Of a DNA stretch of 64,000 nt, positions 38,617 through 48,779 are shown one piece after another. Each line of letters begins with the position of its first letter. The first letter of the stretch is position 1. Made by a program: the position numbers and the translations under genes. The stretch is from Pelagibacteraceae bacterium AG-349-O05 (GTDB lineage: Bacteria; Pseudomonadota; Alphaproteobacteria; Pelagibacterales; Pelagibacteraceae). The stretch covers positions 1-64,000 of the forward strand of contig QCDE01000003.1 in assembly GCA_003281005.1 (NCBI GenBank). The letters run 5' to 3'. The notes under the pieces are model-generated. The model was not told the DNA's origin, searched no databases, and saw nothing but the letters and a program-made list of their open reading frames with translations.

Positions 38617-41061
38617 CTAAATTTTTCTAAAATCTTTTGTATTTAGTGGTTTTGAAAGAATTTCGATTGGATATTTGGTCTTCTCTACTTCAATGAACAA
38701 ATTTTTACCTTTAAGCGTGTCTATTGTGTTTCCTGAATTAACATAGCCAAATGATAAATTTTTTTCAAAGCAGAATGAATAATTTCCTGAAGTGGTTCTT
38801 CCAATGATTTTATCATCTAAATAAATAGGCTCTTCGTGCAACAACAAAGGTTGACCAGGTTTACTATCTTTTAATGTAAACATCATCAATGTCTTTACTA
38901 AAGGTTTATCTTTAATTTTTAACAATGCGTCTTTACCTATAAAATTAACATGTTTTTTATAACTAATAGTAAAATTTAAACCTGCTTGATACTGATTTTC
39001 CTCTGGGGAAATATCATGACCCCAATGCACAAAACCACTTTCCATTCTCATTATGTCCATCGCATGCATTCCACAATGAGATAAATCAAAATTTTTACCT
39101 TCTTCAATTAAAATTTTATATAATTTTAAAGCGTTTTCTTTATCGACATATAATTCAAATCCAAGTTCACCTACATAAGATATTCTTTGTGCCCAAACTT
39201 TAATATCATCTATATTTATATTTTTACCTGAACCAAATCGAAAATTTTCTGATGCAAGATCTTCTTCACTAATCTTTTGAATCATGTCTCTACTTTTAGG
39301 TCCAAATATACCAAGACAACAAATCTCCTCTGTAACATCAAAAAATTTAACATCCTCGGATAAATATTTTAAAATGTGAAATTTATCTCTTTCTCTTGTA
39401 GCGGCTGGACTTACTATTCTAAAATAATTTTTATCTAAACAAACAACAGTTAAATCTGTTTCTATTCCGCCGCCCTCATTAAGCATGTGAGTATAGGTAG
39501 TTTTTCCAATTTCATTTTTAATGTTGGCTGTACAGATTTTTTGTAATTCACTATGAGTTTTTTCACCTTTTAAGTCAAATTTAGAAAAAGTTGAAAAATC
39601 AAAAAGTCCTACATTCTTTCTAGCATTTATGGTTTCATGTTTTGCAGACGGGTACCAATTTTGATAATTAAAACTATAATTATATTTTGGTTCTTCACCG
39701 TTTAAAGAGTACCACATAGGTCTTTCAAAACCTCCTGTAACGCCAAAACATGCACCAGCTTTTTTTAACTCATCATGATAAGGTAGTAATTTTTCATTTC
39801 TTGAAGTTTCGTGTTGTTTATACGGCCAATGCATACCATATAAATCCCCTAAGGTTTCAGTAACCCTATCCATGATAAATTTTGAAGAAGAATGAAACTT
39901 TTGAAATCTTTTTATATCTAAAGAAAATAAATCTTCATTTATATGACCGTTAATCATCCAGTCAGCAGTAACTCTACCTGCACCACCAGAACTTGCTATT
40001 CCAATACTATTAAAACCACAACATGTATAAAGATTTTTAACTTCTGGTGTTTCTCCAAGTAAATATTGAGTATCAGGTGTAAACGACTCAGGTCCTGAAA
40101 AAAATTTTCTTATACCTGCGTTTTCTAACATTGGGAGTCTGTGAAAAGATTTTTCAAGGTAAGGCTCGAAATGATCAAAATCGTCAGGAAATTCTCCAAA
40201 TGAAAAATCATCTGGGACTCTGCCACTATCTTTAAAAGCAGGTTTTGCATTAGGTTCAAAAATTCCAACTAACATTTTTCCAGTATCCTCTTTTAAATAA
40301 AGGCACGCATTGTAATCCCTTAAAACAGGTAAATCTTTAGGAAGATCTTTCATAGGTTCTGTGATCACATAGAAGTGCTCATTAGGATATAGCGGAACAC
40401 TAACACCAATATCTTCTCCAATTTGTCGAGACCACATACCTGTAGCTAAAACTACATATTCACAATCAATTTTTCCTTGAGAAGTTTTAACACCACATAT
40501 TCGTTTATTTTTAACTAAAATTTTTTTTACTGGTGATTTCTCAAATATCTGAACACCTAGCATTTTAGCTGCTTTAGACAATACATTGGTAACACCAACA
40601 GGATCTGCCTGACCATCTTTTGGCATATAAACTCCGCCAACTAGATCTTCGTTTTTTACTACTGGATATAATTCTTTTATTCTTTCTTTATTTAAAACCT
40701 CTACCTCAACATTAGATAGTTGTGCTGTAGTAGCTTGCCTTAACAACTCCTGCATCCTCTCTTTAGATGAGGCAACTGTAATTGCTCCATTTTGTTTAAG
40801 ACCAGTTGATAAACCTGTTTTTTTTTCTAGCTCTTTATAAAGATCTAAAGAATATTTTCTTAACTTAGTTATAGTAGAAGTAGCTCCTAATTGACCTATT
40901 AATCCTGCAGCATGCCATGTTGTTCCAGAAGTAAGTTGGTCTCTTTCTAATAAAACTACGTCTTTCCAGCCAAATTTAGCTAAATGATAAGCACAAGAGG
41001 TACCAGCAACTCCACCTCCTATTACAACTACCTTTGCGCTTGAAGGATAGTTTTTCTCCAT
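38617..41061 (-). CDS. FAD-dependent dimethylglycine/sarcosine dehydrogenase-like protein with GcvT domain
   Basis: ORF 814 aa; VVVIGGGVAGTSCAYHLAKFGWKDVVLLERDQLTSGTTWHAAGL; C-terminal aminomethyltransferase domain. Confidence 0.87.
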   Translation of the reverse strand: MEKNYPSSAKVVVIGGGVAGTSCAYHLAKFGWKDVVLLERDQLTSGTTWHAAGLIGQLGATSTITKLRKYSLDLYKELEKKTGLSTGLKQNGAITVASSKERMQELLRQATTAQLSNVEVEVLNKERIKELYPVVKNEDLVGGVYMPKDGQADPVGVTNVLSKAAKMLGVQIFEKSPVKKILVKNKRICGVKTSQGKIDCEYVVLATGMWSRQIGEDIGVSVPLYPNEHFYVITEPMKDLPKDLPVLRDYNACLYLKEDTGKMLVGIFEPNAKPAFKDSGRVPDDFSFGEFPDDFDHFEPYLEKSFHRLPMLENAGIRKFFSGPESFTPDTQYLLGETPEVKNLYTCCGFNSIGIASSGGAGRVTADWMINGHINEDLFSLDIKRFQKFHSSSKFIMDRVTETLGDLYGMHWPYKQHETSRNEKLLPYHDELKKAGACFGVTGGFERPMWYSLNGEEPKYNYSFNYQNWYPSAKHETINARKNVGLFDFSTFSKFDLKGEKTHSELQKICTANIKNEIGKTTYTHMLNEGGGIETDLTVVCLDKNYFRIVSPAATRERDKFHILKYLSEDVKFFDVTEEICCLGIFGPKSRDMIQKISEEDLASENFRFGSGKNINIDDIKVWAQRISYVGELGFELYVDKENALKLYKILIEEGKNFDLSHCGMHAMDIMRMESGFVHWGHDISPEENQYQAGLNFTISYKKHVNFIGKDALLKIKDKPLVKTLMMFTLKDSKPGQPLLLHEEPIYLDDKIIGRTTSGNYSFCFEKNLSFGYVNSGNTIDTLKGKNLFIEVEKTKYPIEILSKPLNTKDFRKI

Positions 41062-41063
41062 TT

Positions 41064-42182
41064 CTAATGTTTGATAGCTTCTCCAGGTTCTACAAAACTA
41101 TGTCCAAAGACATCAGCAACTGCTTTGTAAGTTACTTGACCTTTATGAACATTTAACCCTGCTAAAAAGTTTTTATCTTCACTTAATGCTTTTTGATAAC
41201 CTTTATTAGCAAGCTTAACTAAGAAAGGTAGAGTTGCATTATTTAATGCTAATGTTGATGTTCTAGGAACACCTCCTGGCATATTTGCTACACAATAATG
41301 AACTACATCATCGACAATATAGGTTGGATCACCGTGTGTTGTAGGTTTACTGGTTTCTACACAACCACCTTGATCTATAGCAACATCAACAATTACAGAA
41401 CCTCTTTTCATTTTTTTAATCATTTGTTTAGTAATTAATTTTGGAGCTTCTGCTCCTGGAATTAATACACCGCCAACCAATAAATCTGCCTCCGCAACTA
41501 ATTTATCTAAATCTGTTTTATCACTTTGCTCTGGAATAATTTTATCTCCAAACATTTCAACAAGTTGTTTTAATCTTGCCTCGGATTTATCAACAATATG
41601 AACTTTTGCTTGCATGCCAGTTGCAATCACTGCAGCATTTTCTCCAACAACTCCTCCTCCTAAAATAACTACTGTTCCGCCTGTTACACCTGGTGCTCCT
41701 CCCAAAAGCAATCCTCTACCACTTTGATTTTTTTCTAAGCAGTGAGCTCCTGCTTGCACAGACATTCTGCCTGCAACAGCACTCATTGGAGCAAGTAAAG
41801 GTAATCTTCCATTATCATCCGTTACAGTTTCATAAGCGATATTAATACTTTTAGATTTTATTAAACCCTCAGTTAATTCTTTTGCTGCAGCTAAATGAAG
41901 ATAAGTATATACGATTTGATTTTCTCTAATCATATCAACTTCTACCTTCTGAGGTTCTTTAACTTTAACAATTATTTCTGCATCATTAAAAATATCAGCA
42001 GCGGTATCAGCAATTTTAGCTCCGGCTTTTATATATTGGTCGTTATCAAAACCAGCCTCAAACCCACCGTTGTTTTCAACTAAAACTTCATGACCCTCTG
42101 AAACTAAAGTTTTTACACTATCAGGAGTTAAACCAATTCTATTTTCTTGTGGTTTTATTTCTTTGGGAACTCCAATTTTCAT
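41064..42182 (-). CDS. ald: Alanine dehydrogenase
   Basis: MKIGVPKEIKPQENRIGLTPDSV; VDVAIDQGGCVETSKPTTH. Confidence 0.94.
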   Translation of the reverse strand: MKIGVPKEIKPQENRIGLTPDSVKTLVSEGHEVLVENNGGFEAGFDNDQYIKAGAKIADTAADIFNDAEIIVKVKEPQKVEVDMIRENQIVYTYLHLAAAKELTEGLIKSKSINIAYETVTDDNGRLPLLAPMSAVAGRMSVQAGAHCLEKNQSGRGLLLGGAPGVTGGTVVILGGGVVGENAAVIATGMQAKVHIVDKSEARLKQLVEMFGDKIIPEQSDKTDLDKLVAEADLLVGGVLIPGAEAPKLITKQMIKKMKRGSVIVDVAIDQGGCVETSKPTTHGDPTYIVDDVVHYCVANMPGGVPRTSTLALNNATLPFLVKLANKGYQKALSEDKNFLAGLNVHKGQVTYKAVADVFGHSFVEPGEAIKH

Positions 42183-42191
42183 AAACGAAAA

Positions 42192-43538
42192 TTAATTCTT
42201 TTTACTTTTTGCGTAATTTGTTATTCCAGTTCGAAGTTTTTCAATGATCTCATCTATGTGTTTTTTTTCACAAATAAACATTGGAGCAATAATTAAACAA
42301 TCACCTGTAGCTTTAAAATTTACACCCGCTTCATAGCAATGTTTGAAACAAGTAAGTCCAGCAGCACCTGGTTTTTTGTCCATAACAATATCTATTCCAC
42401 CCATCATTCCGTATCCTCTGATGTTATCAACAACATCAATATCTTTTAGAGACATTAAACCTTCTTGGAAATAAGGCGCTAAATTTTTAGCTCTATTAAA
42501 AATATCATCCTTTTCAATAATATCCTGTACAGCTAAACCAGCAGCTACAGAAATTGGAATTCCAGAATAAGTATATCCATGAAATAATTCGATCGTTCCT
42601 TTAGGAGCATTTTCTGCAATAGCATCATAGATATCTTCTTTGCATGCAACAACTCCCATTGGGCTTATACCATTTGTTGTTGCTTTAGCCATTGTTATCA
42701 TGTCTGGAGTTACACCATACTCTTGTGATGCAAATGGAGAACCAGTTCTACCCCAGCCTGTAATTACTTCATCAAAAATTAAAAGAATTCCGTGTTTATC
42801 ACAAATTTCTCTTAATCTTTGTAGATATCCTTTTGGTGGAACTAATGTACCTGTTGATCCTGCAATAGGTTCAACAATACAAGCTGCAATATTTTCGGCT
42901 CCAAAGTTCATACAAATTCTTTCTAAATCTTCTGCTAACTCTACACCTGTTTCTGGCTGACCACTTACAAATTTATGTTCTGGTAAATGTGTATGTCTCA
43001 TATGAACAACACCCGGCATTAAAACACTTGCAAAAGTTTTAACATTATTAACCATACCTCCAACAGAAGTCGCACCAATATTCATTCCATGGTAACCTCT
43101 TTCTCTACCAACAAATCTAAATCTTTGACTATCTCCTCTCGCTCTATGATAAGCGATTGCAATCTTTATTGCAGTCTCGACAGCTGTTGAACCACAAATA
43201 GTGTAAAACATTCTATTTAAATTTCCCGGAGTGTGTTTTGAAATTCTAGTCGCTAATTCAAACGATCCACCAAAACCTTGTTGAAAAGGTTGACAATAAT
43301 CTAACGTTTTTAACTGATTTGTTATTGCCTCAATAATTTCTTCTCTACCATGCCCTAACGGATTACAAAATAATCCAGAGCTTGCATCAATTTGAGTTTG
43401 TCCTTGGTGGTTTTTTAAATACACACCTTTAGCTTCAACAATTAATCTTGGGTTCTCTTTAAAATCTTTGTTAGATGTAAATGGCATCCAATGCTCATTT
43501 AAAGAATTTGGAATTGCTGTTTTATTTTGCGTGCTCAT
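42192..43538 (-). CDS. Class III omega-aminotransferase, probable taurine:pyruvate aminotransferase
   Basis: EHWMPFTSNKDF; LLIFDEVITGWGRTGSPFAS; AKATTNGISPMGVV; divergent from tauA and in operon with ald. Confidence 0.8.
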   Translation of the reverse strand: MSTQNKTAIPNSLNEHWMPFTSNKDFKENPRLIVEAKGVYLKNHQGQTQIDASSGLFCNPLGHGREEIIEAITNQLKTLDYCQPFQQGFGGSFELATRISKHTPGNLNRMFYTICGSTAVETAIKIAIAYHRARGDSQRFRFVGRERGYHGMNIGATSVGGMVNNVKTFASVLMPGVVHMRHTHLPEHKFVSGQPETGVELAEDLERICMNFGAENIAACIVEPIAGSTGTLVPPKGYLQRLREICDKHGILLIFDEVITGWGRTGSPFASQEYGVTPDMITMAKATTNGISPMGVVACKEDIYDAIAENAPKGTIELFHGYTYSGIPISVAAGLAVQDIIEKDDIFNRAKNLAPYFQEGLMSLKDIDVVDNIRGYGMMGGIDIVMDKKPGAAGLTCFKHCYEAGVNFKATGDCLIIAPMFICEKKHIDEIIEKLRTGITNYAKSKKN

Positions 43539-43720
43539 AAAAATTTCTTTCTATAAAATTTTTTATTTTAATCTTAAGGCCTCTTTAGACTAAAATAAAT
43601 GGATTAACTACCACATTATTGACACAACCACCAATTGTATAAACTTTCTTTTTTGTTTTACTTCAGGCACAATTTGAATTTAAATATCCAGAATTTAATT
43701 AATTAAACATAGGGGAATAA

Positions 43721-44662
43721 ATGAAAAAAATATTAAGTTTTATTCTAGGATCTATTTTTGCGCTTAACCTATCAATTTCAGTTGCTAATTCAGCTGCAAA
43801 TGAAGTTAGAGTTGCATACTTTCTAGAATGGCCGAGCCCAAATCTAGAGGATATGCAGAAGAAAAATTTTGCTAAAGCTCTTGGCGTACCAGTTAAATGG
43901 ACTAACTTCACAAATGGTGGGGCAATGACTGATGCAATGTTAGCAGGAGATATTGATATTTCTTACTCACAAGGATTAGTGCCTTTTATAAATGCTGTAA
44001 AATCAAATGCACCTATAAAATTAGTTGATATTGCTATGGAATACGGAATGGGTGGAACTACATGTGTTACATCTAACGCTTCTGGAATAACAAAAGCAAA
44101 CGCTACTGAATTAGAAGGTAAAAAAGTTGCTGTTCCATTAGGAACAATGGCTGAATACGTTTTTGATGAAAGTATGAAAGTTGTTGGTGCTGATAGAGGT
44201 AAAATGGACATTATTCAAATGGACCCAGAAGAAGGTGCTGCTGCATTAGTTAGTGGTGATGTTGTAATGGCATGTTTATTTGGTGGTAATTCTATCAAAG
44301 CAGCAACTGCAGTTGGTTCAAGACTTTTGACTGTTGATGAAGCTAGAGCAGCTGGTATCTTAGGTATAGATATCACGTCTGTTACAGATAAATTCATGAA
44401 AGAAAACCCAGGTATGTTAAGAACTTTCATCGAAGTAACTCATGAGGCTAATGCTAGATATAAAGCTGGTAAGGCTGATATGAATTCTATGGCGAAAGCT
44501 TCTGAAATGAAAGTTTCAGATATGAAAGAAACTTTAAGTGGCTTCAAATTCTTAACGCCAGAAGAAACAAAAGCATCTATGGAAAGTGGTAATCTTGATG
44601 GTTTCCTAAAAGGTATGGGAACTCCAGGAGGATCTGTGGATACAAGTTTCTTACCTTTATAA
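43721..44662 (+). CDS. tauA: Taurine ABC transporter substrate-binding protein
   Basis: ORF 313 aa; signal peptide; VRVAYFLEWPSPNLEDMQKKNFAKALGV; TauB/TauC-like genes follow. Confidence 0.87.
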   Translation: MKKILSFILGSIFALNLSISVANSAANEVRVAYFLEWPSPNLEDMQKKNFAKALGVPVKWTNFTNGGAMTDAMLAGDIDISYSQGLVPFINAVKSNAPIKLVDIAMEYGMGGTTCVTSNASGITKANATELEGKKVAVPLGTMAEYVFDESMKVVGADRGKMDIIQMDPEEGAAALVSGDVVMACLFGGNSIKAATAVGSRLLTVDEARAAGILGIDITSVTDKFMKENPGMLRTFIEVTHEANARYKAGKADMNSMAKASEMKVSDMKETLSGFKFLTPEETKASMESGNLDGFLKGMGTPGGSVDTSFLPL

Positions 44663-44683
44663 TTTTAAGGGTTTAAAACTTTT

Positions 44684-44721
44684 AAATAGGCACCGATTAA
44701 TAGTTGGTGCCTATTTTTTTT
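44684..44721 (+). terminator. Terminator-like hairpin between tauA and tauB
   Basis: AAATAGGCACC-N11-GGTGCCTATTT plus T-run. Confidence 0.85.
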
Positions 44722-44746
44722 GTCAAATTTCTAATATAAAGTAGTT

Positions 44747-45544
44747 ATGAGTGATCTAGTTTCTCAAAATCTAAATATGATTTTTAAAACTCCAAAAGGA
44801 GAAACGGTTCATGCTTTAAAGGATGTAAGTTTTACTTTAAAAAAAGGAGAATTGCTTACTGTTCTTGGGCCCTCTGGTTGTGGAAAAACAACTTTACTAA
44901 ATATTACTGCTGGATTTTTAAGACCCACGTCAGGAAAAATAACACTTAACAATAACGAAATTGATGGACCTGGTGTTGAAAGAGGAATGGTTTTTCAACA
45001 AGGTGCTTTGTTTGAATGGTTAACAGTTTCTGAGAATGTAAATTTTGGACTAAGGATGAAAAAAGAAGATCCTGAAGTTACAGCAAAGAAAGTTGATGAG
45101 TGGTTAGATATAGTTGGACTTAAAGGTTTTGGAAATACGCCTACATATCAATTATCAGGTGGTATGCAGCAAAGAGTTGCACTTGCAAGATGTTTAATAA
45201 ATGATCCCGATTTAATTTTAATGGATGAGCCATTAGGAGCATTAGATGCTTTAACAAGAGAAAAAATGCAGTCTTTAGTTTTAAAGATTTGGAAAGAAAC
45301 TGGAAAAACTATTATCTTAATTACTCACTCTGTTGAAGAAGCATTATTGCTTGGAGAAAGATTATATGTAATGGCACCAAGACCAGGACGTATACATAAA
45401 GAGTACAACCTTCCATTTGCAGAAATGGGTCTCACACAAGATTTAAGAGAAATTAAAAAAAATAAAGAATTTTCATCTACAAGAGAAGAAATTTTATCCA
45501 TGATTTGGAATATGGAAGAAGAAATAATGGGGAAAGAAAATTAA
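44747..45544 (+). CDS. tauB: Taurine ABC transporter ATP-binding protein
   Basis: GPSGCGKTTLL; LSGGMQQRVALARCLINDPDLILMDEPLGALD. Confidence 0.9.
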   Translation: MSDLVSQNLNMIFKTPKGETVHALKDVSFTLKKGELLTVLGPSGCGKTTLLNITAGFLRPTSGKITLNNNEIDGPGVERGMVFQQGALFEWLTVSENVNFGLRMKKEDPEVTAKKVDEWLDIVGLKGFGNTPTYQLSGGMQQRVALARCLINDPDLILMDEPLGALDALTREKMQSLVLKIWKETGKTIILITHSVEEALLLGERLYVMAPRPGRIHKEYNLPFAEMGLTQDLREIKKNKEFSSTREEILSMIWNMEEEIMGKEN

Positions 45545-47469
45545 TGTTAACCCAATTTGTAACATTATTAATTATCGTATCTGTTATCGGATGTATTCTT
45601 TATGGAAGAAGATTAATTAGAACTGAAAAAGTTGATGCTGTATTTGGTAATCCGGAAAGAGCTAAAGGTGGAACACACTGGGTAATTGTCGGTAGTAGCG
45701 CAATCTTAATGCTATGGCTTTATTATTCATGGGATATCGCGAAAGGTTTTTATCCAAAATCTGCAAATGAATTATGCCAAGTTGCTAAAATTAATGAGTC
45801 TTTATTAGGTTTAAAATATCAGTTTCCCATTGAGGAAAGGGAATTCAAAAGCACATCGATTATTAAAATTGAAAATAAAAATCTTATAAAAATTGTAAAT
45901 GAAATAAAAGCATCTCCAGATCTAAATGATCAACAAAAAACAATCCTTGTAAGTTTTATTGATAGAACTTCTAAATTAATTCCATTTTTAACAAGTGAAG
46001 AACTAATGGAAATGGATACCAAAATTAAACTTCAGGAAATGACAGAAGAAATAAAAATTCTAAGTTCTAATTTCCAAAAGAAAGATTATCCCTTTGAGAC
46101 AGATGCTGAAAAAACTGAAAGACAAAAACTTATTGATGAACAAGGTGTTTGGGGAATAACAACCATAGACTCTGGAACAGGTACAATTGAAAATACTATT
46201 GAGATACCAACTGCACCTCAAACTAATAAAGGTTTAAAATTTCATGCAGCCGCAGCAGAACTAAAAAAAATTGACGACAAATTTTTTAAATTAAAAAACC
46301 ATAACCCTCAGTTCAAAAGCGCAATCACACAGCTTAAAGATGATATTAAAGCTTACAGGAAAGGATTAGATGATAGTGAAGAAATAGCATCTGACTATGC
46401 AAAAAATATTGTTAAAATTGCAAGGAGAATAGAGTTTGCAAGCATCTACCCTCCTAATGCTTTAAATGAAATGCAAGCAGCAATAATAGAGTTTGATGAA
46501 TTACAAAATAAAGAGCAAGGTGGATTAAGATTAATTGATATTATTCTATTTCCAGCAGGAACAATTGTAGCAAGTGGACCAACATGTTCTGAACAAGGTT
46601 CAGGTAGATGGTTACCTAAACCATCAGATACATTTAATAAGTTTGTATTGATGTCTAAACCAAGTGTTGGATACAAAAATATTCCTCTTTTATGGATTGA
46701 GATGGTTGATGTAAGTAAAATGATCGGATTTATTTTACCTGATTGGATAGCAGATATGTTGCCTGGTGAATATCCAGTGCATACAAAAAACGGAATTGTA
46801 AAAGAAAACTTTAAAAGTAACGTATTAAAAGTTGTTACTGGTGACTTTAAATTATTTAAAGTACCTGTTCCATATGGACACATATGGGACTCATTCTTAA
46901 GGGTATTTTTAGGTTTAGTTTTTGGAATTCTTATTGGGGTGCCATTAGGATTGTTTATGGGTTTAAATCGATTTGCTAAAGGCTTCTTTGATCCTTTAAT
47001 CGAATTATACAGACCTGTTCCACCGTTAGCTTGGGCGCCATTGATTATTTCAGTTCTTGGAATAGATAACACAGGTAAAATATTTTTATTATTCATGGTC
47101 TCACTTTCAATTATGATTATTTCTGCAAGAGCTGGTGCATCGGGAACTCAACTTTCAAAAATCCATGCGGCACACTCACTAGGAGCTACTAAAAAACAAA
47201 TTTTAAGACATGTTATTTTCCCTAATTCACTGCCTGAAATTCTAACAGGAATTAGAGTAGCTGTTGGTATGTGTTGGGGAACACTTGTTGCTGCAGAGTT
47301 TTTAGCAGGTACAACTGGTATTGGTTTCGTTGAAAACGTTGCTAAAAAATACTTCCAATACGAGGTAATTTGGATAACGATATTTATTATGGGTCTACTA
47401 GGTCTTTTATTTGATATTACTTTGAGAAAAATTATTGAAAAAACTATTCCTTGGCGTGGAAAAGGATAA
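45544..47469 (+). CDS. tauC: Taurine ABC transporter permease with large N-terminal extension
   Basis: ORF track starts at 45505 inside tauB; ATG at 45544 (taATG) preferred. C-terminal permease domain RPVPPLAWAPLIISVLGID / HSLGATKKQILRHVIFPNSLPEILTG; about 430 aa precede it. Confidence 0.85.
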   Translation: MLTQFVTLLIIVSVIGCILYGRRLIRTEKVDAVFGNPERAKGGTHWVIVGSSAILMLWLYYSWDIAKGFYPKSANELCQVAKINESLLGLKYQFPIEEREFKSTSIIKIENKNLIKIVNEIKASPDLNDQQKTILVSFIDRTSKLIPFLTSEELMEMDTKIKLQEMTEEIKILSSNFQKKDYPFETDAEKTERQKLIDEQGVWGITTIDSGTGTIENTIEIPTAPQTNKGLKFHAAAAELKKIDDKFFKLKNHNPQFKSAITQLKDDIKAYRKGLDDSEEIASDYAKNIVKIARRIEFASIYPPNALNEMQAAIIEFDELQNKEQGGLRLIDIILFPAGTIVASGPTCSEQGSGRWLPKPSDTFNKFVLMSKPSVGYKNIPLLWIEMVDVSKMIGFILPDWIADMLPGEYPVHTKNGIVKENFKSNVLKVVTGDFKLFKVPVPYGHIWDSFLRVFLGLVFGILIGVPLGLFMGLNRFAKGFFDPLIELYRPVPPLAWAPLIISVLGIDNTGKIFLLFMVSLSIMIISARAGASGTQLSKIHAAHSLGATKKQILRHVIFPNSLPEILTGIRVAVGMCWGTLVAAEFLAGTTGIGFVENVAKKYFQYEVIWITIFIMGLLGLLFDITLRKIIEKTIPWRGKG

Positions 47470-47485
47470 ATGTTAAGGGGTTGGA

Positions 47486-48490
47486 ATGAAAACCCCAGTT
47501 TTAAAAAAACAAGTCATTCAAATATTTCAAAAATTTGGTCTAAGTAAAGATCATTCTTTAATTTCTACTAATGCATTAATTAATGCAGAATTAGTTGGTG
47601 CATATGGGCATGGTTTATCAAGACTTAAAATGTATTGTGATCGAATTTCTAAAAAAGTAATTAATCCAAAACCAAAAATTAAAATCAAAAAAATTTCTTC
47701 TTCTATATCTCATATTGATGCGAATAATAGTATTGGCTTTGTTGCTGCTGATCTAGGAATTAAAACTGCAATTAAACATGCGCAAAAAACCGGAATAGGA
47801 ATGGTAGCAGTTAAAAACAGTGGTCACTATGGTTTATCTGGTTATTACGCAGAACAAGCGGTAAAGAAAAATTTAATTACAATGATCTATACGAATGCTC
47901 CACCTGCAGTTGCTCCACATGGTGCTTTAAAAGCTTTATTTGGAACAAATCCAATTTGTTTTGGATCTCCTACTGGTTCTAAAATTCCTTTTATTCTAGA
48001 TACATCAATTTCAGTAATTAATAGAGGGAAAATTAGAGTTGCAGCAAGAAACAATCAATCTATTCCTATAGGAGTTGCTTTAGATAAATTTGGCAAACCA
48101 ACTACAGACGCAAAAAAAGCATTAGCTGGCGTTCAATTACCAATTGCAGGCTTTAGAGGATCGGGCCTTGCTTGGATGGTTGATATTTTAAGTGGAGTTT
48201 TAACTGGCGGAAATCACGCAGGAAGAGTTAAAGATCCATTTGATGATTTTTCAGGACCACAAAATATTGGACACTTATTTATTACTTTTAAGGCAAATTT
48301 ATTTCAAAAAAATTATAAACAAAGAATTAAATATAATATTAAAACAATAAAAGAGCTTCCTAAGATAAAAGGTGTTAAGGAAATAATGTATCCAGGCCAA
48401 AATAAATTTATCCGGTATAAAAATAATTCAAAAAGGGAAATTTCTATTCCGAAAATAATAAAAAAAGATTTGGAAAACTTAATAAGTTAA
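47486..48490 (+). CDS. Ldh2-family (malate/L-lactate/sulfolactate-type) NAD(P)-dependent dehydrogenase
   Basis: GAYGHGLSRLKMYCDRI; VAVKNSGHYGLSGYYAE; APPAVAPHGALKALFGTNPICFGSP. Confidence 0.82.
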   Translation: MKTPVLKKQVIQIFQKFGLSKDHSLISTNALINAELVGAYGHGLSRLKMYCDRISKKVINPKPKIKIKKISSSISHIDANNSIGFVAADLGIKTAIKHAQKTGIGMVAVKNSGHYGLSGYYAEQAVKKNLITMIYTNAPPAVAPHGALKALFGTNPICFGSPTGSKIPFILDTSISVINRGKIRVAARNNQSIPIGVALDKFGKPTTDAKKALAGVQLPIAGFRGSGLAWMVDILSGVLTGGNHAGRVKDPFDDFSGPQNIGHLFITFKANLFQKNYKQRIKYNIKTIKELPKIKGVKEIMYPGQNKFIRYKNNSKREISIPKIIKKDLENLIS

Positions 48491-48676
48491 CATAGTTAGA
48501 GCACCCAACGAAACAATAACAGATGATAAAATTATTGTTCGTTTAACTTTTTCCTTCTTCTTTTCCTCTAGAAGTCTTTGCTTTAGAACATCCACGTTAA
48601 CTCTTTTTGGAGCTTTAACATATTGAGAAGGGGTCTCTATGATCTCGGATGTTCTATTTAAGCTTTCTGTACTCAT
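48479..48676 (-). CDS. Small C-terminal single-TM protein, unknown function
   Basis: MSTESLNRTSEI...VNVDVLKQRLLEEKKKEKVKRTIILSSVIVSLGALTMLTY; resembles 38359-38568. Confidence 0.5.
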   Translation of the reverse strand: MSTESLNRTSEIIETPSQYVKAPKRVNVDVLKQRLLEEKKKEKVKRTIILSSVIVSLGALTMLTY

Positions 48677-48734
48677 TGCATCAGATAAACACAAATTTAT
48701 TTTTTTTTAAATAGAGATATTTGTCCAAAATGGG

Positions 48735-48763
48735 TTGACTCGTTATTTTATATTGTTCATATT
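48735..48763 (+). promoter_or_regulatory. Sigma70-like promoter for the winged-helix regulator
   Basis: TTGACT - 17 nt - CATATT just upstream of ATG at 48780. Confidence 0.45.
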
Positions 48764-48779
48764 GGGTTTTTTTAAAATC

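Noticed and set aside
43584-43594. TTTAGACTAAA palindrome between tpa-like gene and tauA as operator
   Set aside because: Short AT-rich palindrome, expected often by chance; no second copy noticed.
45505-45543. 13-aa longer TauC start inside tauB
   Set aside because: ATG at 45544 overlaps the tauB stop in the usual taATG coupling.
48735-48779. TTG start giving MTRYFILFILGFFKI extension of regulator
   Set aside because: The stretch reads as a -35/-10 promoter and the ATG at 48780 gives a normal start.
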